64,000 nucleotides of DNA from Platanthera guangdongensis (taxonomy: Eukaryota > Streptophyta > Magnoliopsida > Asparagales > Orchidaceae), in assembly GCA_039583875.1 (NCBI GenBank), contig CM077153.1, forward strand, positions 114,262,568 through 114,326,567, in the 5' to 3' direction. The notes beneath the pieces were generated by a model. It saw nothing but the letters and a program-made list of their open reading frames with translations, was not told the origin of the DNA and did no database searches. Positions 11,101 through 21,555 of the stretch are shown here, one piece after another; within the stretch, counting starts at the first letter, position 1, and each line of letters begins with the position of its first letter. Both the position numbers and the translations under genes were made by a program.

Positions 11101-11596
11101 TCAGCTTCCATCAGTCCTCTGGTCCCTTAGGACAACACCTTCATCCGCAACTGGCGAGACTCCGTTCAAACATTCTCATGGCTCAGAGGCACTCATTCCA
11201 GTTGAGTTTGAAGTCCCGTCACCTAGAGTTCTGCTTGCCAGACAAGGCATTGAGGATTAGCTTGAGCTGAATAATGAAGAAATGAGATTCAGCCTGGAAC
11301 ATATCGAGGCAATCAGAGACCAAGCAGCCATAAGGCATGTGGAGGTCAAAAGAAGGATGGCCCGTTACTTTGATCAGAACGTAAGGATCAAACACTTTCA
11401 AGTGAGAGATCTAGTTCTAAAGAAAGTTGACGCTGTTGCAAGAGCTGGTTCTATTGGAAAGCTTAATCCAAATTGGGTCGGCCCCTTCATTATCAAAGAA
11501 GCGTTAAAGAGCGGCGCTTACCGCTTGCAGACGTACGAAGGAGAGGATATACCACATACCTGGAGCGGGGATGATCTCAAACGGTTCTATTCCTGA
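8142..11596 (+). pseudogene. Element B pol remnant: protease end, RT, RNase H, integrase
   Basis: In order: protease tail (AIFGRPLL); the linker ending IFAWS-like VFAWSAEDMPG; RT with MPFGLKNAGATYQRMMD (about 8965-9015) and YVDDLLVKS (about 9052-9078); RNase H with VDGASG and NNQAEYEALLAGL; an integrase zinc finger (HLGECGSH...CVQCQ); and a core with TDNGA and GQVEAAN. It is read in essentially one frame but broken by nonsense codons near 8238, 8602, 8704, 8803, 9293, 9425, 10321, 10934 and 11258, mostly C-to-T or G-to-A relative to copies A, C or E (for example TGG to TGA, CAA to TAA). Only one GCGGAC (10763) occurs in the whole stretch, in contrast to the flanks. It is not functional. Confidence 0.92.
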
Positions 11597-11845
11597 ACCT
11601 CCTCCTTTCTATTCTGTGTATCCTCTTCAAGAATCATTATGAATAAAAACTGCTTGCTAACGCTTCTTCAAGTGTTTTATGTATTCAAGCATAACAGATG
11701 GCATGCTAAGAAATATTCCAAAAACGGTTCCGCCCTTGAACTCTCTTTTCTTTCTTATGCTTGCTTTGCAAATGCATTTTATTAATCCAAGGATTCATAC
11801 TGACACTTTTTCCTAGTGTTCTCTCTTTCTCTCCCAAAGATTAAT

Positions 11846-12250
11846 AACGGTTCCCTGATACCAGGAGACATCGCCGAGTTCAGCAAGACCTCCCCTAGAG
11901 CTGTTGTCATTAACGTAACACCACGAAGACCATGTGTTGCGAGGAGATTTCACACCGTGTAGTGGGAGCTTGCAGGCTCTAGTGCGGTAGGATTCTGGAC
12001 TTCGGATCCCGGCTAGTACCTTACCCCACCTCTGCATTATGGAGGGACAGGGTGGGAGTAAAGCTCTACCATGCCGCATTTGGGATATCGTTACAACTTT
12101 GATGACCTGGTGAGGAAAGCAATGCCACACGCACCTGTCCACCGATCATCTTAGCTTGTAACCCTCGAACACTCCATGGTACCCTCAAGCAGTGCCTGCA
12201 GGAGACCCACAACTTAGACTGTACTCCAGGCAAGAGGGCAGGGGACCGTT
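11846..12250 (+). other. Structured RNA domain of element B
   Basis: This is the homologue of 1159-1564. AACGGTTCCCTG (11846-11857) pairs with CAGGGGACCGTT (12239-12250), with one A-U replaced by U-G. The inner stem GTTACAA (12090-12096) and TTGTAAC (12156-12162) is retained. CCCCACC and GGTGGG flank GCATTATGGAGGG near 12030. Confidence 0.6.
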
Positions 12251-12346
12251 CCATCAAGTCTACATCTTGCTCTTTGCAGGGAATTTTCCTAGCGCGGACT
12301 GCTTTTCTTTATCTATGCAGTCCACCAGGTTTCTTTGAGTTGATCG

Positions 12347-12823
12347 TATAGCTTGTGGCCCGGTGAGGAAAGCAATGCCACACGCCCCTGCCCACCTGGT
12401 CGAAAGCTATAGATCATTTCTTGTTTCAGTGCGGACTGGTTTTCTTTATCAGCGCAGTCCGCCAGGTTTCTTTGGGTTGATTATATAGCTTGTGGCCCAG
12501 TGAGGAAAGCAATGTCACGCGCACCTGCCCACCTGGTCGCAAGCTATAGGTCATTTCTTGTTTCAGTGCGGACTGGTTTTCTTTATCCGTTCAGTCCGCC
12601 GTTTTCCTTTGGTTGATTTTATGGCTTGTGGCCTGGTGAGGAAAGCAATACCACACGCACCTGCCCCCCTGGTCGGAAGCTGTAGATCATTTCTTGTTTC
12701 AGTGCGGACTGGTTTTCTTTATCCGCGCAGTCCGCAGGATTCCTTGAGTTGATTTTATAGCTTGTGACCTGGTGAGGAAGGCAATGCCACACGCACCTGC
12801 CCGCCTGGTCGCAAGCTATAGAT
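12347..12823 (+). repeat. Tandem hairpin repeats of element B, about 136-bp period, 4 copies
   Basis: Units start near 12347, 12484, 12620 and 12756. TATAGCTTG pairs with CAAGCTATA across GGTGAGGAAAGCAATGCC. In the third unit both arms have changed (ATGGCTT with AAGCTGT) but still pair through two G-U pairs. A GCGGACTGGTTTTCTTTATC...CAGTCCGC segment separates the units. Confidence 0.8.
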
Positions 12824-13373
12824 CATTTCTAATAACATATGCGCGAAGTGTGAAATTATATCAGCCCAGTCCGCCGAACGGCTTCCCATATATTACCATA
12901 AAGTTTGAAAGATTAATAAAGAGAATTGCGAATTGCTATTGGAACTCAACAGAGTCCGCCTTATATTTGCGTCAAGTGTTCATTCTTACGGCGGACAATG
13001 ACCGGATTGATAAATGGAATTTCCTAATCAGCAAGTCCTACTCATTATGGATGATCATTGTATCTCGCGGACTGTAATTGGAACTCAACGTAGTCCGCCT
13101 GACATTTTCATCTTCTCATTCTTACGGCGGACAATGATCGTCTAATCGGCAAGTCAAAAAGCTCATATAGTATGATATGCGTATCGTGCGGACTGCTAAA
13201 TCAGATCGAACTTAATCGCGTTAAATACAGAAAATGAAGAACATTGCAGGAAGCATACTGGTACAAGAATATCCTTTCTATTTCATCAAATTTTTTTTTA
13301 CATCTTTTTATCTATTCGGCGGACTGCAATCTTGAGTCCGCCCCATTTACAAAAGAAAAAAAGCAAAAATACA
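12824..13373. other. GCGGAC-rich noncoding region of element B
   Basis: No supported gene is present. It corresponds to 2187-2903 of A without the AT run. I count about 18 GCGGAC/GTCCGC hexamers between 12280 and 13600. Confidence 0.6.
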
Positions 13374-15227
13374 TTAATCTTCAGCAGTCTTTTGCTTCTT
13401 TTCGGCAGGAGGTGGTGGACTTAGGCATTCGACATCGACTTCCGGAGAATAGCCCTCCGAGCCGCTTCCACTACTGCTATCTGATCCAGTGCTTGATTCG
13501 GACTCGCTATGCGAGCTCCTGTCTGCAGAGGAGGATGCAGAGGGGCTGGACTCGGCGGACTGCTCTCCACCTCGCTGGCTTGAGCCAGTTTCGTCCGCTG
13601 TTACCATGACGCCTTGTTCTTCGCCTTGCTCTCCGCCTTCTTATACTTCTTCTCCTTATTCTTCGCCTTCCTCTTCCTCCTCGATAATAACATCCTTACC
13701 CTTCGCAGCCTGCTCCATTGCTGCAACCTGCGGTGCCAACTCCGGGAAGAGCTCCAAGAAGGGAACGCCATCCACCCCTTCCTTTGCAAAGCCGTCGCGG
13801 ACAAATCGCTCGATGGCGACCTCGATGGTTTCCTTCACAAAGGGGAGCATGGCGGCCTGGAAGCTGTTATTCTCCAAGTCGTAGGCGACCTGCGCAAGAC
13901 AAAGGAGCAAACATCTGTTCGCGGCGGACTACAAATTAAGGCCGCTGCGGATTCAACTCACCCCAAGATCTTCTTTTTGCTGAGCGACTTTCTTCCCTAG
14001 TCGCGCATTTCTCTCCTTTAACACTTTGTTATCTTCTTGAAGCTGCTCGTTCTGTCTAAGCAGGTCTCTTGTCAAGGAAGCGACAAAGTTGTTCGTCACC
14101 ACACTGTTTGCACTAGCCTAGGAGGCTAGCAGGGGGAGATCGGCAGCGGCCACCCTCCTCAGATCGCTCAGATTGCGCTTTCCATAGAGGGCGGAAATCG
14201 CAATAGGGGCATGGCGAGTTATTCGCGGACTCTTCCACGAGGGAAGCGTGGTGGACAAGCGAACATGCTTATCCTTGTTATGTCAGTGGATCATCGGGTT
14301 CCCCCTAAGATCCTTCTGGCTGTTTCCGAAGCCGCTCATTGTAAAACTTTTAGAGGAAGAGTAATCCGCCACGGGATCCCCTTCTTCTTTTCTCTTCCTT
14401 GCAACTTCTTGTTTCTTCTCTCTTTGTGTAGGAACAAAGCGGCTAGGCGTCTTCGGCAAATTGGCGGGCACCGCCAAGGTCGCTGCAAAAACAGAAGAGT
14501 TAACACTAAGGTCGCTGCGGATACAAACTAGAGTTCGCCAACAAAGCTTACTTTCTTCGTGCGAGATGTCCACCAAGCTCGCCAGCAGCGAAATATAATG
14601 TTCAATGTCAAGCCTGGCATCGGCTAAGAATTCGACGATGGCGGACTCCATGGCGTCAAGAGGGACGCTCTTGAAGGAGGAGTCCGCGCGCACTTGCGGA
14701 TAGGTGTGCACGAACCCTAGGTCGCCTTCAAAGATCAAGAACCTGGAGGTCCAGTTGTGGATCTTGTTTGGAAGGCCCACAACCTTCATCCCTCTGCAGT
14801 AAAAGTATATCACCCCCTTGTAGGGGTGGCCTCTAGAAGCAGTTATCGAGCGGACGGAGAACATCTTGCGGAAGACGTTCATGGAGAAAGCAATCTTCTC
14901 AGATCGCAAGTAGGAGATGAAGCTGCAAATCGCAGCAAGAGTGTTGGGCGCGAGCTGGCCCAACACCATTCCATAATGCTCGAAGATTTCGGCGAGCTCC
15001 CATAATAGCGGAAACTTGAATCCGCTGTCAAAATGATCTATAGGAATAGCAATCTGCGTCGCGGTTGAAAAATTCAGCATTTCTTCGTGGGCTGGAAGGC
15101 GGACAAGCAAGTTTGAATTCGGCATCTTTTTCTCAACAAAGGCCTCCAGATCGGCCTCAGTTAAAGTGCACATTCGGTGGTCGGTGGCGTTGAAAGCCAC
15201 TGCAGCATCAGTCCTGGCGGATACCAT
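13374..15227 (-). pseudogene. Antisense gene 2 of element B (Transposase_28-like), broken
   Basis: The start is ATG at 15227, 64 nt below TATAAATA. The first 314 codons are open and span the Transposase_28-like domain (FPLLWELAEIFEHYG, GQLAPNTLAAI) and intron 1 (14551-14483, GTAAGC...TTTTTGCAG, 69 nt, in frame). TGA at 14283-14285 replaces the Trp of copy A. Downstream are the coiled coil, a stop in LLAS*ASAN near 14118, intron 2 near 13960-13890, VPFLELFPELAPQV, an acidic EEEEEGEE and stop at 13656-13658, then a Ser-rich tail ending at 13374. The acidic run is shorter than in A and C. It is clearly the same gene as 2904-4767, inactivated. Confidence 0.8.
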
Positions 15228-15290
15228 TTTGGCAGGCCGCAGGGTCTTTTGCTCCCACAGGTTTCCTGCATAGAAGAAGCGGTAGGGCCA

Positions 15291-15298
15291 TATTTATA
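15291..15298 (-). promoter_or_regulatory. TATA box of antisense gene 2 (B)
   Basis: Minus-strand TATAAATA lies 64 nt upstream of the ATG at 15227, in the position conserved in A and C. Confidence 0.8.
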
Positions 15299-15773
15299 GT
15301 TATACGGTCTGACAGCTTTTTTGCCAGACCGCGCAGCTCGCATTTTCAATCCGCATAGTCCGCAAAAATTCAATTTTTCGCAGCAAAAATTTAAAAACAA
15401 CGCGGACACTAACTTAAGTTCACATTCCAAGCAAAGTTCAAAGCACAAATTAAGGCGGACACAGTTTCGGTCCGCCCAGTTCGCAATTCTTCCCTCCTGC
15501 AGACAAGTTAAAATATAAGAGGCGGACACAGTTTCAGTCCGCTTAGTTCGCAATATTTCCCACCTGCAGAAGTTAAATAAGGTGAAGCGGACACAACATT
15601 AGTCCGCACAGTTTGCCACAGATCACAGCAAAAATAACAACATAATTTGCGGATATATTACTCAGTCCGCATAGATCGCAGCACAGTTCATTGCAATCCA
15701 CATCAGAGCATTGTTTTAAAAAACACACATAATTATACAATCAAACAAATTGATAGTTCATGGCATCGCGGAC
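15299..15773. promoter_or_regulatory. Intergenic region between antisense genes of B
   Basis: It has no gene. It is dense in GCGGACA, AGTCCGC and GTTCGCAA/GATCGCA motifs, matching 4838-5233 of A. Confidence 0.5.
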
Positions 15774-17731
15774 TTAGCGTTCCTTAGTTTCGGTCCGCGT
15801 TGGCTTTTCCGTCCTATCTCGGCACAGATGCGCAGCCTGGTCGCTTATTTGAAGGATATCGCTATACATGCGGCAGAGGTAGTGATGAATGACGTTTATA
15901 GTCCGGTGCATGTGGGCAGCCTCCCGGTCTACCCGGCTAAGGGGCACCATTGGCTCCACTGCCGGCCTCGGCTCCTCGTCCGCGATCTGTTGGCCACCAT
16001 CTGCCAGTGTTGCGGCCTCCGGAGCAACGCAATTTGGCAATCGCGGTCTGTGCTCAGCGACCTCGGCAGCCCGCTTCCCCTTTTCTTCTCGCACAGACGC
16101 AAAGTGTTTCCCCTTGTAGAAGCGGACATCGTCCGCGAGCCTATTCTTCTCCCTATCAGACCTCTCTAGTGCCCTAGAGATGCTGGCGATCTGGTCTTTT
16201 AAGGCTTTCTCCCGCTCGGCGGACGCTTTCTCGCGCTCTTCCGCCTTCTTTAACTCTGCTTTGATATTCTGAATTTCAGCTTGAAATTTCTTTTCTAACT
16301 CTTTGATGATGTTCAGGCTGGGCAGCTCATCCCCTGCGGATTCCTCATGCGAGACCACGTCAACACCAGTATTCGGTGTAACCACGATCTCGCCACTCTC
16401 AACGGAGCCCAGCGGCGACTTTCTACCTGCAACAAAGAAAGTCAACTCCACATTCAAAGACAGTCCGCGACAGACTCAAAGAAAGGATGAAAGATCACAT
16501 TTAGACATAGCAGCAGCGAGTTGCTGACTATCGAAGATGATAGGCCGCCTTGCCCGCTCCGGGTCGAAGGCGCTTAACCTCTTCTTCCATTCGCGGTGAA
16601 CTTTAGCTCTTTTCTCAGCAGCAGAACTTTTTGAAACCACGATGTCGTCGGTTTTGGTGATGATCTTGATTCGTGTCAACTTCCGCGGCGGCGACCTGTA
16701 AAGCCAATGACTCTTAAAATACTTGGGCGCCAGTTGAAGAATACCTGTCTGTAATAGCTCTGCAGCAGTCCGCAGATCCTCAGCACTCTTGTCCGTCGCG
16801 GCCTTCTTCGAAGCCGCCTCCACCACAGCTACGTGAGCAACGATCTGTTTCTTCTGCTCCTCAATCTTCAGTCTTTCCCTCTCTTCTTCCTCAGCAGCGG
16901 ACAAAGAAGGGAGTTCGCTACCCTTATCTCCAATGGCTTCCACCTCAAATTGCTGCAGCACACTCAGCAATGATTTGTTGATTAGATCTACTTCATTGAC
17001 GTCTATCGAATCTATTATCTCATACGTGGTTAAACTAACCGTGGAGAGGGAATTGTCCCCCTGGATTTGGGCCTCCGATGTAATCAAGTCGCTGTCGGGA
17101 ACTTCTTTCTCGCGCGGTCTGTGATGTAAGTCCGCATCTCCAGTCCGCTTGGATATGTTCTTCTCTTTCATTGCGCGCAATTTCTTCTCAACCCGCTCAG
17201 CCACGGTTGAGCCGTCCCTCTTCCTTTTCTTTCTAGAAGCTCTCTTCTCGGCAGAGTCTGCGGCAGCCTCTCCTAAGTAAGGCTGGCTGTCGCAGACAGT
17301 CTCAGGGTTCACAACAATCAATGTCTGCGAAGGCGCGTCTTTCCCAACCTCTTCTCCCTCGGTCCGCCTATCTTCATCAAGATTAATGATGGGCACCTAG
17401 GCGTTGGGGGAAGATATTTCGGCCTCATTGTGTTCGCCAGCGGTGTCCGCCGAATTCGCCGTTTTCTGGGAAGGGCAATGTCCGACAGAGTCAATAACTT
17501 TTCACTTCTCAGTGGTTCAGCGTCAAGAACTGCGGCATCCTCGCGCACAGATATATTAGCGCGGCGGACTGCCTACTCAGCAGGCTTCTGGCCGTGGGAA
17601 CTCTCTCCAGTAGAGCGGGCAGGATCCCTTCTCGTCGTTCTCTTTATTATCTTCTTGGTCTTCATAGGCATTGTTAGTGCCGTCTCACCTTTTGCAGTGA
17701 GACTAGAGAAGAAAGCTCCAAGCCTTGCCAT
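15774..17731 (-). pseudogene. Antisense gene 1 of element B (nuclear coiled-coil protein), broken
   Basis: The start is ATG at 17731 (MARLGAFFSS). It is damaged by a stop at 17573-17575, a frameshift near 17470 and TAG near 17398, then open through the coiled-coil region to 16476. There a TGA lies inside the predicted intron (GTGATC...TTTGTTGCAG, ending near 16428). The frame resumes in 16457-15774 to a full C-terminus ending RDRTEKPTRTETKER. Conserved features are IINLDEDR (SUMO-interaction-like) near 17385, RKKRKRDG (nuclear-import-like) near 17225, ERVEKKLRAMKEK and the RVDREAAHMHRTI C-terminal helix. A stop inside the intron supports splicing in the ancestor. Confidence 0.78.
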
Positions 17732-17815
17732 GCCAGACTGCAAAGTGGAGAGCGCAAGTGGTGAATAGCGCCCCGTATCGATTAGAATTTCCAACAGTTC
17801 CAGGCCCTCCAGCGA

Positions 17816-17823
17816 TATTTATA
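17816..17823 (-). promoter_or_regulatory. TATA box of antisense gene 1 (B)
   Basis: Minus-strand TATAAATA lies 85 nt upstream of the ATG at 17731. Confidence 0.8.
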
Positions 17824-17911
17824 GCGCTGGCGGCATTAGTGAGGTTTGCGGACTCGGCGGTAAGAAAACATTTTCGAAGTTTTCTGGAAACTTAAAAATG
17901 TGCGGGGATTA

Positions 17912-18680
17912 TGTTAACGCCTCAGTCCGCAACATCCTACAAGATGCCAAGCCCCCCTTTAAATATTCGCGGACTCATTTAGGCAGTCCGCCCTGTCCGG
18001 CAAAGCAGCAGCAATCAGCCACAAAGGATGATCCCCCAGCGGCGGACTCAACGCTCTGTTCGCCAGTCCGCCATGCCATTGGATCTCTGGATTCTCTACA
18101 ACGGCGGACGCAGTGTCTCATCCGCCCAGGCTGCCGTCCTCTAGCAGGATCGCGCCTAACAGCAGCAGATGGAAGCTCCAGCCCGCGAGCCCAGTCCGCC
18201 CCTTCTACGCGGACTGGCGTGTTCTTTCTTTTTGCTTCCCGTCACCGCTCCCCGGTTCTCCTGTACCCCGGGCAGTCGGTTATTTTAGCCCTGCCCGTTT
18301 GGGCAGGCCCCCCATCCTATAAATAGGGGGGAGGTGGTGCACCCAAGGCACGCTGACTCGTGCCCAGGAGCCTACTTGTTAAAGGCTGCGGACTCGAATC
18401 TTGTGCCTTGCGGACTCCTCCTTGCTCCGCTCTTGTCTTCCTTTTTTCCTTCACTTGTAACCGAACCTTTCTTCAATCAAGGAAAAGACCGTCGCAAGAT
18501 AGGCATTCAGGCTGCGACGGGCGAAGTCTATTGTTGCCGTGGCTCACGGCCCTGCTGTTCTTCCTGCTCTCGTCCGCTTAGTAGATTGCTGCTCGTAGTC
18601 TCTCCTTTCCCTTATTTTCCCTTGTGCTCGAACCGTTAGCTGGTGGTGCTCGATTCCCTTTGCGTTTTTGTGCATCAACA
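17912..18680 (+). repeat. 3' LTR of element B
   Basis: TGTTAACG...TGCATCAACA, 769 bp, preceded by GTGCGGGGATTA as polypurine tract. The TATA box CCTATAAATAGGG is at about 18318. The dyad CCTGCCC-GTTT-GGGCAGG is kept. It differs clearly from 7392-8141 in U3, where the GCGGAC spacing is rearranged. Confidence 0.9.
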
Positions 18681-19150
18681 GCGGGTATCCACACTACTTC
18701 ACCTAGGCCTCCGTACGCTTCAACGCTAAGAACACAACAGTGGAGCCCATGCGTACTATGGCCCAGCAGGGTCTTGGGTAGATGTGCACCAAGAACACAG
18801 CCCGAACTGGCCTTGTGTGACCCGGAAGGGGCCTCGGAAGTAAGCTTGAGGACACAGCCCAACCGTTCACTTGGCACGGAAGGGGCCCCGGGACGTGAAC
18901 ACCGAGGACACAGCCCAACCGCCCAAAGTCCAACTGTCAACTCCCGTCGGTGTGACGACTGGCGAGCCCATAGACCTACCACACTATCCTTAACCCAGGA
19001 TTACGACACCGCGTGTCGACTCACACCACATGCAAATGCCACATCGATATAGCAAGGAAGGGGCCTCAGAAGTAAGCACGAGGACACAGCCCAACCATTC
19101 GTCTATACCTCCTTTCAACATTAACCCAACAAGTGACGGCCATCGCCGCA
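18681..19150. other. Flank of B with four short repeats (GAGGACACAGCCCAACC)
   Basis: The text AAGGGGCC...GTAAG...GAGGACACAGCCCAACC recurs near 18785, 18830, 18880 and 19060, spaced about 50-180 bp. There is no coding signal. It may be internal or U5 sequence of the minus-oriented chromovirus fragment to the right; I cannot place the boundary. Confidence 0.35.
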
Positions 19151-19264
19151 CTTACATCCTTCCACAATACTACCCGTAGGGAGATTACACTCTAAGTATT
19201 GGACTACTAAACTCATTCCATTAATCAAACAAACTCATGGCCATAGTTTATTCTTCTACGTGAC

Positions 19265-19435
19265 TTTCCAAATGATATCAACTTATTGTAAACATGATGC
19301 GCATATAAAGATCTATCAATCTTTCCAAATGATAACAACATATTAAAAACATGATGCGCATATAAAGATCTATCAATCTTTCCAAATGATAACAACATAT
19401 TATAAACATGATGCGCATAAATAATAATCTACCAA
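19265..19435. repeat. 57-bp tandem repeat, 3 copies
   Basis: Units start at 19265, 19322 and 19379 with TTTCCAAATGATA...CAACATATT..AAACATGATGCGCATA. The third is truncated at its end. Confidence 0.9.
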
Positions 19436-20499
19436 ATTTCTAACAACTCAATTCGTTTAAGTAAGCTTGCTTCACAATTTGATTATATGAAATCTGAATA
19501 ATAAACTTCATCAATCATGCAACTAAAATGATTAATCATAAAAGAGTTCATTCAAGCCAAGTAACTTGCAATATTAATTCCACTGAATCTAAATCCATAT
19601 TATATAAACCTAGAATTTAGGTATAGAGTAAATCTGGACAGCAAATTCAACCGGAGATTCCCGAAGCTACAGGAATCCGGTGAAGACGTGTAACCCCTCG
19701 ATGGAAAGGTATTTCCATGGGCTACAACGTTTGTATTCAGACATCAACCCAGATTTGAGTCTATCCTATTAGAAATCAGCCTTGAGTTCCACTGCATACA
19801 AAACACAATTTCTGCATGCAGGATTTATCGAACACCATTTGCGTTCAGACTTTCCCGTGGCTACAAATGTCTCCTGAAGTCGTGCAGCCACTCGTTGGAA
19901 AGGTATTTTCAAGGGCTTCAACCTTTGTGTTTAGTTAAAAGCCCAGATCTGGACATATCCCTCATGAAAATGGCTTAGAAGATCACTGCGCGCAGAAAAC
20001 AAATTCAGCACGCTTCTTGAGGCGGAATGAACGACATCGGTTCATCTTCCTCCTCAAGTCGATCCTCTCGGATCACCTCCAAAAATTCCTCCACCCTTAT
20101 TCACCCTCATGAGGCCTTTGCTCTTCACGAAACCATCCACCATCTCCACATAGAAGATCAGAGAGGTTGAAGACACCATTAACCAAGAGCACAAGCCCTG
20201 GAATGGCCTCCCCGTAGAGAAAGCATCTTCTCACATGTCTAGACTCTTTTGAGTCGACGTCTCGCCTAGATATCTACAGATCTAGCACCAAGGGAGAGGG
20301 TAGGAAGCTCACCTCGGTTCCAGCGGTACCACCATTTCTGGCCATGGATCTCGTAATTCTCCTTGGCGGCATCTTCTCCTTCGCGGCGTTGGCGGATTTT
20401 CCCTCCCTAGAACTTGCTCCTGCAGTTCTCTTTCTACAGACGTTTTCTCAGAAAATCGGGCTGGAAAGAGAAGTGAAACTGCTAGGGTTTTCTAAGCCC

Positions 20500-20506
20500 T
20501 TATATA
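20500..20506 (-). promoter_or_regulatory. TATA box of the minus-oriented LTR
   Basis: Minus-strand TATATAAGGGCTTAGAAAACC is directly downstream (minus sense) of the palindrome array and resembles a plant core promoter. Confidence 0.55.
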
Positions 20507-20516
20507 TGAAAAGTGA

Positions 20517-21455
20517 TACGGGTAGGGACACGACCGTGTCCTTACCCGTGTCCTGCTGCACCGAAGCGTTACGACAGTTTTTAGTGTCGGTTCAACACTC
20601 GACACGGGTAGGGACACGCCCGTGTCCCGACCCGTGTCCACATGACACGGCCGTGTTCCCTGGCCGTGTCCTTCTCTGGATACATTTCGACGAACTCAAC
20701 CCGACAAAATAACATATGTGTAGGGACACACCCGTGTCTCTACCCGTGTCATACATTTCGTCGATCTCAACACGCTTCGTCAATCTCGATCAAAATCGTC
20801 GAACGGAGAACACGCCCATGGTCACGCCCGTGACACCGGGCATGACCCCTATCAACTACTCGAGGATTCGTCAAACTCAACCAAAATCATCGAACAGTGG
20901 AAATTTGTCGATCTCGACACCACGATCGCCGATCTCAACATGCTATGTCGAGCTTAACTCGACACACTGACACACGGGTACGGACACGCCCGTGTCTCTA
21001 CCCGTGTCATATAATTCGTCGGTCTCGACACATCTCGTCGAGTTTAGCTCGACACAATGCCACACGGGTAGGGACACGCCCGTGTCGCTACCCGTGTCAT
21101 ATAATTCATCGATGTCGACACGGAGTTCGTCGATCTCGACACGCCTCGCTGAGGTCAACTCGACACAATGACACACGGGTAGGGACACGCCCGTATCGCT
21201 ACCCGTGTCATATAACTCGTCGATCTCGACACGCAGTTCGACGATCTCGACACGCCGTGTCGAGTCAACTCGACGCACACGCAATCACACGGGTAGGGAC
21301 ACGCCCGTGTCCCTACCCGTGTCACATTCACACGGGTTGTCACACGCCCGTGTCACTACACGTATCCTTCTCTGGACACACCGAGTCCTTGACTCGAGAG
21401 ACAGGATCACGCACACGGGTAGGGACACTCCCGTGTCGCTACCCGTGTCCTTGTC
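20517..21455. repeat. Array of near-palindromes (GACACGGGTAGGG...CCCTACCCGTGTC)
   Basis: About nine 36-38 bp near-palindromes lie near 20517, 20602, 20716, 20973, 21062, 21172, 21288, 21335 and 21413. The one at 21288 has 17-bp arms (ACACGGGTAGGGACACG and its complement) around CC. Between them are TCGTCGATCTCGACACG segments. They lie in U3 of the minus-oriented LTR. Confidence 0.85.
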
Positions 21456-21555
21456 TGCCTTGATTTCTGCACTCCCCACAAGTGCTGCCCAGTTGTTAGC
21501 ACTCCTGACTCAAAAGACACGCATGGGGGCCTAGTGCGATTCGGGACGTTATATT

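Larger units (their letters stand above)
7392..18680 (+). mobile_element. Element B: Tat-type Ty3 copy lacking gag and most of protease
   Basis: The order is LTR (7392-8141), pol remnant, structured 3' region, antisense genes 2 and 1, LTR (17912-18680). The pol sequence begins immediately after the 5' LTR in the C-terminal part of protease (AIFGRPLL), so the primer-binding site, gag and the protease active site are gone. It shares its 5' LTR with A and has no target duplication of its own (GATTA before 7392, GCGGG after 18680). That fits a tandem arrangement from unequal recombination. Confidence 0.85.
19151..21555 (-). repeat. Chromovirus-like LTR in minus orientation
   Basis: Read on the minus strand, the stretch starts at 21555 as TATAACGTCCCGA, close to the TGTAACGCCCC start of plant Tekay/Del-type LTRs and of element G here (28641). 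A U3 with palindrome repeats follows, then TATATAA at 20506-20500 and a transcribed-looking R/U5. I cannot find its far end, a primer-binding site or coding sequence, so it is a solo LTR or truncated fragment. It abuts copia element H at 21556. Confidence 0.5.

Noticed and set aside
18681..18700. Target-site duplication for B
   Set aside because: GCGGG after 18680 does not match the bases before 7392; the true partner would be left of the window if A and B form one tandem unit.
20517..21455. CRISPR-like array of repeats with spacers
   Set aside because: Repeats are imperfect, unevenly spaced, lie in a plant LTR U3 and have no cas genes nearby.
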